Positions 1-5,805 of a stretch of 9,177 nt of DNA are shown in pieces (position 1 is the stretch's first letter; every line of letters begins with the position of its first letter). The DNA is from DASSFZ01 sp036514635 (GTDB lineage: Bacteria; Chloroflexota; Anaerolineae; Fen-1058): assembly GCA_036514635.1 (NCBI GenBank), contig DATBWU010000056.1, positions 1 to 9,177 of the forward strand. Reading direction: 5' to 3'. A program made the position numbers and the translations under genes. Below the pieces are notes generated by a model. It was not told the origin of the DNA and made no database searches. It was given only the letters and a program-made list of their open reading frames with translations.

Positions 1-1
1 T

Positions 2-604
2 CACAGTATCAACCTGGCCCGCTTCTACGTGCCCGACCTGCCGGTGGACACGCCAACCAAGACGCATCTGGTCGATCTGTCCGATCAATATTATGCCGAA
101 TCGCTGCGCCTCAACCCGAACGACGCCTCGCTGTGGCGCGAGTGGGCCGAATTCAAGCTGACCTATCGAGGCGATCCGGGCGGCGCGCTGGAGACCTTGC
201 GCGTGTCGGTGCAGTTAGATGATCGTTTTATCCCTTCTTACTTGACGATGAGTGACGCTTATCTCGCTCAAGGCGATCTGGATCGCGCCGTACAGTCGAT
301 CGATCGGGCGCTGGCGCTTCAGCCCGATCTGCCGGAGGCCGTGAGCCGGCAGGCGTTCGTGTACTTTCAGCAAGGGCGCTTCGAGGAGTCGATCGCGGCG
401 TACATGAAGTACATTCAGCTCGCGCCGGATGCGCCCAACGTGTGGGAAGCGCACAAGAACATCGCACTGCTGCGCGAGCAGTTGGGCGATGTCGCTGGCG
501 CGCTTCAAGCGGCGCAAGCCGCACTGGCCCGCGCACCGCAAGACGTGCAGCCGCAGCTCGCCGATTGGATCGATCAACTGCGGGCGAGGCTCAACACCCC
601 ATAG
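2..604 (+). CDS. TPR-repeat protein, 5'-truncated by the window edge
   Basis: The frame is open from base 2 to the TAG at 602-604, so about 200 C-terminal residues are visible and the real start lies outside the window. A GTG at 29 exists but nothing marks it as a start. The protein has about four consecutive tetratricopeptide-like helical hairpins, with typical small/aromatic spacing and the 'AL.L.P' turns that close each repeat (for example ALALQPD and YIQLAPDA). TPR arrays bind other proteins. The visible N-terminal stretch HSINLARFY followed by YYAESLRLNPNDASLWREWAE resembles, from memory, the C-terminal TPR tail of membrane O-antigen ligase/polymerase-like proteins in Chloroflexota, but no membrane part is visible here, so that is inference. 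It lies about 400 bases before the motility cluster and is probably unrelated to it. Confidence 0.8.
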   Translation, partial: HSINLARFYVPDLPVDTPTKTHLVDLSDQYYAESLRLNPNDASLWREWAEFKLTYRGDPGGALETLRVSVQLDDRFIPSYLTMSDAYLAQGDLDRAVQSIDRALALQPDLPEAVSRQAFVYFQQGRFEESIAAYMKYIQLAPDAPNVWEAHKNIALLREQLGDVAGALQAAQAALARAPQDVQPQLADWIDQLRARLNTP

Positions 605-606
605 TC

Positions 607-660
607 AGTAGATCGAAAACACATGGAACGCCGACTTCAGTCGGCGATCCGTGATCTACT
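607..660. repeat. Short dyad repeat with TTCA-loop hairpin (copy 1)
   Basis: The element is bounded by an inverted pair, AGTAGATC (607-614) and GATCTACT (653-660). It contains a perfect 7-bp stem, CGCCGAC/GTCGGCG, at 629-646 with a TTCA loop. The stretch ACATGGAACGCCGACTTCAG and the right end ATCCGTGATCTAC recur at 2752-2840. It starts 3 bases after the stop of the TPR gene and could act as a transcript end structure, but there is no T-run, so I do not call a Rho-independent terminator. Confidence 0.75.
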
Positions 661-740
661 AATAGTTGTTTTCAACCGATTGATCGATTGTCGCGTTCAG
701 CGATCCGCGGTCATTCCTCTGCGGCCTCGATCGAGCTGAG

Positions 741-834
741 GTGATCGGCACTTTTCGCAGACCCCCGCAGCGACACATGCGCCGCGCTGCGCGCAGCGCA
801 GTGCGGTGAGCGGAGGGGGCAAAGTGCCGGTCAC
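741..834. repeat. 94-bp imperfect palindrome (MITE/REP-like)
   Basis: The outer arms GTGATCGGCACTTT (741-754) and AAAGTGCCGGTCAC (821-834) pair at 13 of 14 positions. CCCCC (762-766) can pair with GGGGG (815-819). The centre contains a perfect 16-bp palindrome, GCGCTGCGCGCAGCGC, at 784-799. It has no coding potential. The whole could extrude or fold as one long hairpin in RNA. The right arm shares GCAAAGTGCC followed by ACTTTAGT with the interior of the repeat at 2752-2840, suggesting common modules. Origin from a small non-autonomous mobile element is an inference. Confidence 0.7.
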
Positions 835-872
835 TTTAGTTCACCCTCTCAAATCGTCCCACCGACCTGCTA

Positions 873-899
873 TGGTCTCGTAACTGTAGCGAAACCCCG
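873..899 (+). promoter_or_regulatory. Candidate shared regulatory block, copy 1 (upstream of the first arl unit)
   Basis: ATGG-N3-CGTAAC-N5-CGAAACCCC appears here and, with identical spacing, at 2888-2914. The 19 fixed positions match exactly in both copies. It sits 100 bases before the start of the first gene of the unit. An extended -10-like TGCTATGGT overlaps its left end, but I find no convincing -35, so whether this is a promoter, an operator or a leader element is open. A CCCC/GGGG pair (896-899 with 907-910) could form a weak hairpin just downstream. Confidence 0.4.
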
Positions 900-986
900 A
901 CCCGATGGGGATTGCCCTACACTAGCGCTGATTTATCCGCCGAATACAACGCGGGTACTCCGTATCGTAGCCGTGTGTCCGGCGAA

Positions 987-991
987 AGGAG
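987..991 (+). promoter_or_regulatory. Ribosome binding site deciding the GTG start at 1000
   Basis: AGGAG lies 8 bases before the GTG at 1000-1002. The in-frame GTG at 973 has no such site, so the shorter product is preferred. Confidence 0.7.
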
Positions 992-999
992 AGAGGCTT

Positions 1000-1584
1000 G
1001 TGGAACTAGAGCAAAGAGTCAAAGCGCTCGAATACGAAATGAAGATCCTCAAGAACGAAGTTCAGCGCACGCTGCTCGATATTCAGGAGCAGATCCTGAT
1101 TCACTACTACCCGGCGCTTCGCCTGGAAGAGTCCGGAACGCCGGAGGGCGCTATTCAAGCGCTGGAGGCGGTGCACGCCAAGCAAGCCTCGCTCGGCCCG
1201 CCGCCGGCGACGCCGCCGCCGGTCGCGAAGAAAGTGACGCTCGAAGAGATTCGCGCCGGCCAGCGCGAGGCTACTCCGCCCAGCGCGAACGTGAAGGCTG
1301 CTCCGGACCCGACCAGGCTCTCCGAGTGGGCCGGCAGCGCGTCGGCGAAGATCGGCGCGCAACGCACGGCGCGCCTGATCGACGCGGCCGCGGCCAAAGG
1401 TGTTGTGCCTGAGCCGATGAAGGATACGCTCTTGCGCGTGGCCGCGCTGAACAAAGAACCGGCCCCTGAAAAAGTCGCCGTGAACGATGTCTTGGCGCTT
1501 CTGCTCAAGTTCTACGAACTGGCCGGGCGCGCTTCGGACGTGGAAGAAGCGCTGGTCGTGATCGAGGAGGCGAACCTTGGATAA
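1000..1584 (+). CDS. Coiled-coil protein with ArlC/D/E-like segment
   Basis: The GTG at 1000 gives 194 residues. Residues 1-35 have heptad-like spacing (LEQRVKALEYEMKILKNEV) and should form a coiled coil. About 63-105 is Pro/Ala-rich linker. Residues 108-150, with SEW, KIG, LIDAAAAKGVVPEPMKDTLL and VAAL, resemble the small helical ArlD/E (FlaD/E) domain, whose pattern is roughly EW..fl...G...l...Y...GWis..v...L...A. Residues 157-193 form a further helical tail. It has no signal peptide or membrane segment, so it is probably cytoplasmic. In archaea ArlC/D/E surround the motor and link it to chemotaxis. The gene's place directly ahead of arlG and arlF fits, since arlC/D/E precede arlF/G there too. 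The match is by eye and weak in the aromatic positions; an unrelated coiled-coil scaffold is the alternative. Confidence 0.6.
   Translation: MELEQRVKALEYEMKILKNEVQRTLLDIQEQILIHYYPALRLEESGTPEGAIQALEAVHAKQASLGPPPATPPPVAKKVTLEEIRAGQREATPPSANVKAAPDPTRLSEWAGSASAKIGAQRTARLIDAAAAKGVVPEPMKDTLLRVAALNKEPAPEKVAVNDVLALLLKFYELAGRASDVEEALVVIEEANLG
1565..1570 (+). promoter_or_regulatory. Ribosome binding site deciding the TTG start of arlG
   Basis: A full AGGAGG lies 6 bases before TTG 1577-1579. The only nearby ATG (1586) would be 15 bases away, so the rare TTG start is favoured. Confidence 0.65.
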
Positions 1585-2038
1585 GATGATCGTCACCGGT
1601 CTGCTGGTCATCGCCGGCGTCCTCTCGGCGGTAATGGCGTTCAACGCCCTCTTCCCGGCCATCGCGCAGAGCGGCGATGCGATGACGGGCATGGAGCGGC
1701 GACTCGACGATCGCCTGAAGAGTCAGGTGGAAATCATTCACGCCGCGCGCTCCGGCGACACGGCGCTGGTGTGGGCCAAGAACGTCGGATCGAGCCGTCT
1801 CGTCGGGCTGGCGTCCGTCGACGTGTTCTTCGGGCCTGAGGGCAATTTCACGCGCATCCCGTACGGGTCGGGCACGCCGCATTGGGAATACACTATCGAG
1901 AACGGCACGGAGTGGACGCCGGCGGCCACCGTGAAGATCAGCATCGTCAACTACACTTTTTCCGGGCCGGGCACGCGCTACTTCGTGAAGGTCGTCCTGC
2001 CGAACGGCGTGGACGACGAATATACCTTCAGCGATTGA
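1577..2038 (+). CDS. arlG: ArlG-like archaellum stator protein
   Basis: The product has 153 residues: one N-terminal membrane helix (about 4-24) followed by an all-beta domain (about 48-153). RLKSQVEIIHA, then VWAKNVGSSRL and VDVFFGPEG, follows the ArlG/ArlF family pattern of a 'd-iei' strand, a 'kN.Gs..L' strand-turn and a short 'v..dG' hairpin. In archaea ArlG and ArlF form a complex outside the membrane that holds the motor against the S-layer, so the beta domain should be extracytoplasmic. The TTG start is set by a strong AGGAGG, giving an 8-base overlap with the previous gene and likely translational coupling. I see no class III cleavage site, so it is not an archaellin. Assigning G rather than F to this member is tentative: the two are related folds, and the order here (G then F) is the reverse of the usual archaeal one. 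Confidence 0.7.
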   Translation: MDKMIVTGLLVIAGVLSAVMAFNALFPAIAQSGDAMTGMERRLDDRLKSQVEIIHAARSGDTALVWAKNVGSSRLVGLASVDVFFGPEGNFTRIPYGSGTPHWEYTIENGTEWTPAATVKISIVNYTFSGPGTRYFVKVVLPNGVDDEYTFSD

Positions 2039-2041
2039 ACT

Positions 2042-2548
2042 ATGGAAACCGTCATCACTGCGCTCATCGTCATCGGGTTGATGGTTCTGTCGATTCTGGG
2101 ATTGACCGAGCGCTCGCTGTCGGGGCAGGCCGCCCTGGCCGAGGCCAACCGGCTGATGCAGGAGCGCGTAGCCGAGCGCAGCCGCACTGAGCTGACTGTC
2201 GTGAGCGCGACGACGACTGTCTTCGGCGATTATGTGGAAGTGACGCTCAAGAACACCGGCTTCACCAAGCTGGCCGATTTCGATCAATGGGATGTCATTT
2301 TGCAGTACACGGATGGATCGGGCGGGCAGCACGTCGGCTGGTACGGCTATCCGGCGCAGTGGACATCGCACATTTATCAAGCGACGTCGCCGCCCACGTC
2401 GGAGGTCTTCGATCCCGGCATTCTGAACCCAGGCGAAGAGATTGTGCTTCAGGTGGGCGTGTCGCCCGCCGTCGGCACGGGCACGACGAACCTGGCTACC
2501 GCCGCCACACCGAACGGCATCACGGCGACGGCGGTTTTCACACGCTAG
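2042..2548 (+). CDS. arlF: ArlF-like archaellum stator protein
   Basis: The product has 168 residues and starts at ATG 2042, only 3 bases after the arlG stop and without a clear Shine-Dalgarno, so it is probably translated by coupling. Residues 4-22 form a hydrophobic helix, 25-48 an amphipathic stretch, and about 48-168 a beta-sandwich-like domain. The pattern VEVTLKNTGFTKL, DQWDVILQYTDG and ILNPGEEIVLQV matches the ArlF-type 'v.vkNtG.t.l..f..wDv.v.Y.dg ... LnPGE' layout. ArlF of archaea binds S-layer protein and works with ArlG as stator. Chloroflexota are generally regarded as monoderm, so an outer-surface anchor role is plausible, but the binding partner is unknown. It ends the first unit; the next 500 bases break the operon. 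Confidence 0.7.
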   Translation: METVITALIVIGLMVLSILGLTERSLSGQAALAEANRLMQERVAERSRTELTVVSATTTVFGDYVEVTLKNTGFTKLADFDQWDVILQYTDGSGGQHVGWYGYPAQWTSHIYQATSPPTSEVFDPGILNPGEEIVLQVGVSPAVGTGTTNLATAATPNGITATAVFTR

Positions 2549-2573
2549 GGAGGATAGCCGCATAGAGGCTCTG

Positions 2574-2705
2574 ATGTCCTCAGGCACCCACACGAGGCGT
2601 GTCCACCGATCCGGTGCGCTGGATTTCCTGACCAAGCCTGTGAAAGCCAAGGAGCTGGTCGAGCGTGTGAAATCAGTGCTGTGGACGTTGGACCTGACCA
2701 CGTAA
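2574..2705 (+). pseudogene. Remnant of a CheY-like receiver domain (C-terminal end)
   Basis: ATG 2574 to TAA 2703-2705 encodes 43 residues. Residues 14-36 (GALDFLTKPV, then KELVERVKSVL) are a textbook end of a response-regulator receiver: the 'GA.dFl.KP' signature with the conserved Lys, then the last helix. The first strands and the phospho-acceptor region are absent. The upstream stretch in this frame (DSRIEALMSSG) may be a damaged helix before it. GAGG stands 5 bases ahead of the ATG, so a peptide might still be made, but it could not fold as a receiver. It lies between arlF and the receiver-ArlH fusion. It is not a recent copy of that receiver: the equivalent segment there reads VDDFLIKPF. 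Confidence 0.65.
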
Positions 2706-2751
2706 CAATCCCGCTCACATCGCCACAAACCACCTCGCCCGATCGCATTCT

Positions 2752-2840
2752 CGGTAGATCACGGAGACACATGGAACGCCGACTTCAGTCGGCGCAAAGT
2801 GCCCCAATGCCGACTTTAGTCGGCGATCCGTGATCTACCG
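2752..2840. repeat. Dyad repeat with two TTYA-loop hairpins (copy 2)
   Basis: A perfect 14-bp terminal inverted repeat, CGGTAGATCACGGA (2752-2765) and TCCGTGATCTACCG (2827-2840), encloses two hairpins: CGCCGAC-TTCA-GTCGGCG (2777-2794) and GCCGAC-TTTA-GTCGGC (2809-2824). The spacer contains GCAAAGTGCC (2794-2803), also found at 819-828. Compared with 607-660 it carries an extra internal module. It looks like a REP/MITE-type dispersed element lying in the operon break. Confidence 0.8.
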
Positions 2841-2887
2841 ATTCTGCTCTACTGTCCTCATTGTAGTCTTGCGGCCCATTGGTTGAA

Positions 2888-2914
2888 ATGGGGCCGTAAC
2901 AACACCGAAACCCC
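2888..2914 (+). promoter_or_regulatory. Candidate shared regulatory block, copy 2 (upstream of arlH)
   Basis: This is the second instance of ATGG-N3-CGTAAC-N5-CGAAACCCC, also found at 873-899. It ends 134 bases before the chosen arlH start and 104 bases before the alternative GTG at 3019. CACC (2904-2907) or CCC (2912-2914) can pair with GGGTG/GGG after a short TTC loop, and a -10-like TATGTT follows at 2929-2934. No clear -35 is visible. Confidence 0.4.
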
Positions 2915-3048
2915 TTCGGGTGTGTGTTTATGTTACCCTTCAACCGTTGGAGAGCACATGGTTGTCGGCTCTGACGCACGGTGCGCCGCTGGCACGTGAG
3001 TCGTCGCAGCGGTGATAAGTGATTGCTGCACGAGCGTGGAAAGCAGAT

Positions 3049-4116
3049 ATGGCAGGCAAGCAGAAAAAGGTCATGCTCATTGAGAGCGACCTGCAAATGA
3101 TCGAGCTGATCCGCTATCCCCTGGAGGAAGAGGGCTACGCGGTGGTCGCGACGAAGGACGGGCCGGAAGGCCTGCGGCGTATCCGCACCGAGCAACCGAA
3201 CCTGGTGTTGGTCAACTTCAATTTGCCGACGATGAAAGGCAGCCAGGTCGCCAAGACGATTCGCAAGGACCCGGTGACCGATCAGGTCCGCATTGTCCTG
3301 ATCGCGGACGAGTCACAACTGGAGACGCTGGAGATCGGCCCTGGCTCCAGCGTCGACGATTTCCTGATCAAGCCCTTCGGCCCGGTCGAGTTGATCACCA
3401 AGATCAAGCCGTTGATGGTCACCGAAGACGAGCAGGTGAAGATGATCTCGACCGGCAACGGCGACCTGGACGCCAAGATAGGCGGCGGCGTGCCGATGGG
3501 GTCGTTGACGCTGATCGAGGGCGATTCGGGCGCGGGCAAGTCGGTGCTGTCGCAGCAGATGATGCACGGCTGCCTGGTCGATGGCTATAAGCTGTCATTG
3601 TTCACCAGCGAGAACGCGGTCAAGAGCCTGGTCAAGCAAATGCGCAGCCTGAACCTGGACATCCTGGACTATCTGCTGCTGGACAAGTTGCGCATTTTCC
3701 CCATCGAGACGGCGCGGCTGGGGCGGGATGCTCCGCCGACGCTGATGCGGGCCATCCGGCGCGAAAAAGGGCGCAACATGATCTTCATCGATTCGCTCAC
3801 TTCATCCATCCCACAGTCGTCCGACAAAGAAGTTCTGGGGTTCTTTGAGGAGAGCAAGCGGCTGTGCGGGGAAGGCACGACCGTTCTCGTCGTCGTGCAT
3901 TCGCACGGCCTGACGCGCGAGCTGCTCACCCGCATCCGCTCGCTGTGCGACGCGCACCTTCAACTCCGCACCGAAGAAGTGGGCAACAAGCTGGTCAAGA
4001 CGCTGGAAGTGACGAAGGTGCGCGGCGCGGAGCAGACCACCGGCAACATCATCAGCTTCGAGGTGGAGCCGGGCTGGGGCATCCGCGTGATTCCTATCAG
4101 CAAAGTGAAGGGCTGA
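3049..4116 (+). CDS. arlH: ArlH (KaiC-like archaellum ATPase) with N-terminal pseudo-receiver
   Basis: ATG 3049, with GGAAAG 5 bases upstream, gives 355 residues; an in-frame GTG at 3019 would add 10. Residues 6-122 form a CheY-like receiver and 132-355 the ArlH RecA/KaiC-like domain, with Walker A GDSGAGKS (158-165) and Walker B MIFID (Asp248). ArlH docks on ArlI and is needed for archaellum assembly and rotation; in archaea it stands alone, about 230 residues. The fused receiver is degenerate: aligned to CheY D12/D13/D57/T87/K109 it has E12, S13, N56, A86 and K108, so the phospho-acceptor is Asn and normal phosphorylation is not expected. Its role is probably docking or constitutive signalling (inference). 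It opens the second unit, 6 bases before arlI. A circadian KaiC is unlikely because there is only one ATPase domain and the neighbours are arlI and arlJ. Confidence 0.85.
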   Translation: MAGKQKKVMLIESDLQMIELIRYPLEEEGYAVVATKDGPEGLRRIRTEQPNLVLVNFNLPTMKGSQVAKTIRKDPVTDQVRIVLIADESQLETLEIGPGSSVDDFLIKPFGPVELITKIKPLMVTEDEQVKMISTGNGDLDAKIGGGVPMGSLTLIEGDSGAGKSVLSQQMMHGCLVDGYKLSLFTSENAVKSLVKQMRSLNLDILDYLLLDKLRIFPIETARLGRDAPPTLMRAIRREKGRNMIFIDSLTSSIPQSSDKEVLGFFEESKRLCGEGTTVLVVVHSHGLTRELLTRIRSLCDAHLQLRTEEVGNKLVKTLEVTKVRGAEQTTGNIISFEVEPGWGIRVIPISKVKG

Positions 4117-4122
4117 TCGAAT

Positions 4123-5805
4123 ATGGCGCAAGTGGTCTTGCCCTTTGCCCACGACCCCAACGCGGCCAGTTGCGATCACGGGCCGAGATGCAGTCTCAAT
4201 TCGGTGCTGCCCAAGCCCCTGCAAGAGCAGGCCGGCAAGAACACTTTCCTGTCCGACTATCTGCATTGGGTGCCGATGAGCGACGTTGGCGTGCCGACGT
4301 ATTATTCCAAACTGTCGCGCGACTTGCAGTATCTCGAGCGGCGCAATCTCATCTACCCGATCGACGGCGGCCTATATACGCACATCTATCCCGACGACAA
4401 AGGTGAGCGCGACTTCTACGTCGCCATCGAGCCAAGCACCACCATCGATTTGAGCGCCGTCACTTCACGGGTGGAAGTGAAATTGATGGACTTCGTCGAA
4501 TCGATCGGCGCGGCGGAGACGGAAGACGAGAAACGCGAGGCGCTGCTCCGGGCCATCGACGCCAGCGTCGGCACCAACGGCGCTTCGGGCAAAGTACATG
4601 TCACGCCGCGTGAGATGGAGGCGCTACGCTACCTCCTGCTACGCGACAAGATCGGCTTTGGCCTGCTGGCCCCGCTGCTGCTCGACCCGTATATCGAAGA
4701 CATCTCGTGCAGCGGCGTCGGCCCGATCTTCGTCGAGCACAAGATCTTCAAGAGCGTGCAGACGACGATTCGCTTCGACACCGAGGAAGAGCTGGACGAG
4801 TTCGCGATCTGGTTGGGCGAATGGATCAAGCGCCCGGTCACCGTGCGCAATCCGATCGTCGACGCCGTTCTGCCCGACGGGTCCCGCATCAACATCGTCT
4901 ACGGCACGGACGTGTCCAAGCGCGGCAGCAACTTCACCATCCGCAAGTTTGCCAGCGTTCCGACCAGCGTGACGGAGCTGGTGGAGTTTGGGACGATGGA
5001 TTACATGATGGCGGCGTACCTGTCCTTCGTGCTGGAAGAAGGCATGAATCTGTTCGTCGTCGGCGCGACGGCCTCCGGCAAGACGACGACCATGAACGCC
5101 ATCACGACGTTCATTCTTCCCGACAAGAAGATCGTCAGCATCGAGGACACGCCCGAGCTGCAAGTGCCGCACAAGAACTGGATCCGCGAGACGACGCGCG
5201 GCTCGTCGAAGGACAATACCGGCTCGGAAGTGGGCATGTTCGACCTGCTCAAAGCCGCGCTGCGTCAGCGCCCCGACCGGATCATCGTCGGCGAAATCCG
5301 CGGTGAGGAAGGCGCGATTGCGTTTCAGGCGATGCAGACCGGCCACGGCGTGATGTCCACTTTCCACGCGGCGTCGGTGGAGCGCTTGATCCAGCGTCTC
5401 ACCGGCACGCCGATCAACATCCCCAAGTCGTACATTGATAACCTGGACATCGTGTTGATCCAGCAGGCGGTGAAGATCGCCGGCAAAGGCATGGCCCGCC
5501 GCGTGACGAGCATCAACGAGATCGTCGGCTACGATCCTGCGACCGAGAGCTTCTCGTACATCGAAGCCTTCCGTTGGAACCCGGCCACCGACGCATTCGA
5601 CTTTCCGGGCTTCATGAACAGTTTCCTGCTGGAAGAGAAAATCGCGCCCAAGCGCGGCATCCCGCCGTTCAAGCGCAAAGTCATCTACACCGAGTTGAAG
5701 CGCCGCGCCAAGATTTTCGAGCGGCTGCACAAGGAACGAAAGCTGAAGAACTTCTATGACGTCTTTAGCGTCCTCGCGGAAGCGCACCGTCAAAAGCTAC
5801 TTTGA
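4123..5805 (+). CDS. arlI: ArlI archaellum assembly/rotation ATPase
   Basis: The 560-residue product is a secretion-superfamily ATPase of the archaeal ArlI type, close to the usual family length. The N-terminal domain (about 1-170) leads into the family block LLLDPYIEDISCSGVG, then LPDGSRINI and RGSNFTIRKF. The ATPase core shows Walker A GATASGKTT (314-322, Lys320), the Asp box SIEDTPE (339-345), Walker B IIVGE (Glu391) and the His box TGHGVMSTFHA (406-416). All catalytic positions are present. In archaea a hexamer of ArlI on ArlJ powers both filament assembly and rotation, with ArlH bound to it. TadA/CpaF-type pilus ATPases share the core, but the adjacent arlH and arlJ and the wording of the DPYIEDI and FTIRKF blocks favour ArlI. 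The start ATG lies 6 bases after arlH. Confidence 0.92.
   Translation: MAQVVLPFAHDPNAASCDHGPRCSLNSVLPKPLQEQAGKNTFLSDYLHWVPMSDVGVPTYYSKLSRDLQYLERRNLIYPIDGGLYTHIYPDDKGERDFYVAIEPSTTIDLSAVTSRVEVKLMDFVESIGAAETEDEKREALLRAIDASVGTNGASGKVHVTPREMEALRYLLLRDKIGFGLLAPLLLDPYIEDISCSGVGPIFVEHKIFKSVQTTIRFDTEEELDEFAIWLGEWIKRPVTVRNPIVDAVLPDGSRINIVYGTDVSKRGSNFTIRKFASVPTSVTELVEFGTMDYMMAAYLSFVLEEGMNLFVVGATASGKTTTMNAITTFILPDKKIVSIEDTPELQVPHKNWIRETTRGSSKDNTGSEVGMFDLLKAALRQRPDRIIVGEIRGEEGAIAFQAMQTGHGVMSTFHAASVERLIQRLTGTPINIPKSYIDNLDIVLIQQAVKIAGKGMARRVTSINEIVGYDPATESFSYIEAFRWNPATDAFDFPGFMNSFLLEEKIAPKRGIPPFKRKVIYTELKRRAKIFERLHKERKLKNFYDVFSVLAEAHRQKLL

Noticed and set aside
629..646. Rho-independent terminator after the TPR gene
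   Set aside because: The stem is perfect but no T-run follows, and the same hairpin recurs in a dispersed repeat at 2777-2794.
912..1412. Plus-strand open frame overlapping the start of the 1000-1584 gene
   Set aside because: It has Ser/Arg/Ala-rich random composition and no RBS, while the other frame has a strong AGGAG and a coherent coiled coil.
1505..2728. Minus-strand open frame of 407 codons across arlG and arlF
   Set aside because: Arg-rich shadow translation without motifs, opposite two well-supported coupled genes with good RBS evidence.
3049..4116. Circadian KaiC or RadA-like protein
   Set aside because: There is only one RecA-like domain, no zinc finger or KaiC autophosphorylation tail, and the gene is in operon with arlI and arlJ.
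4639..5793. Long minus-strand open frame opposite arlI (384 codons)
   Set aside because: It mirrors the GC-rich codon pattern of arlI, is Arg/His/Asp-rich with no recognisable domain, and arlI is unambiguous.
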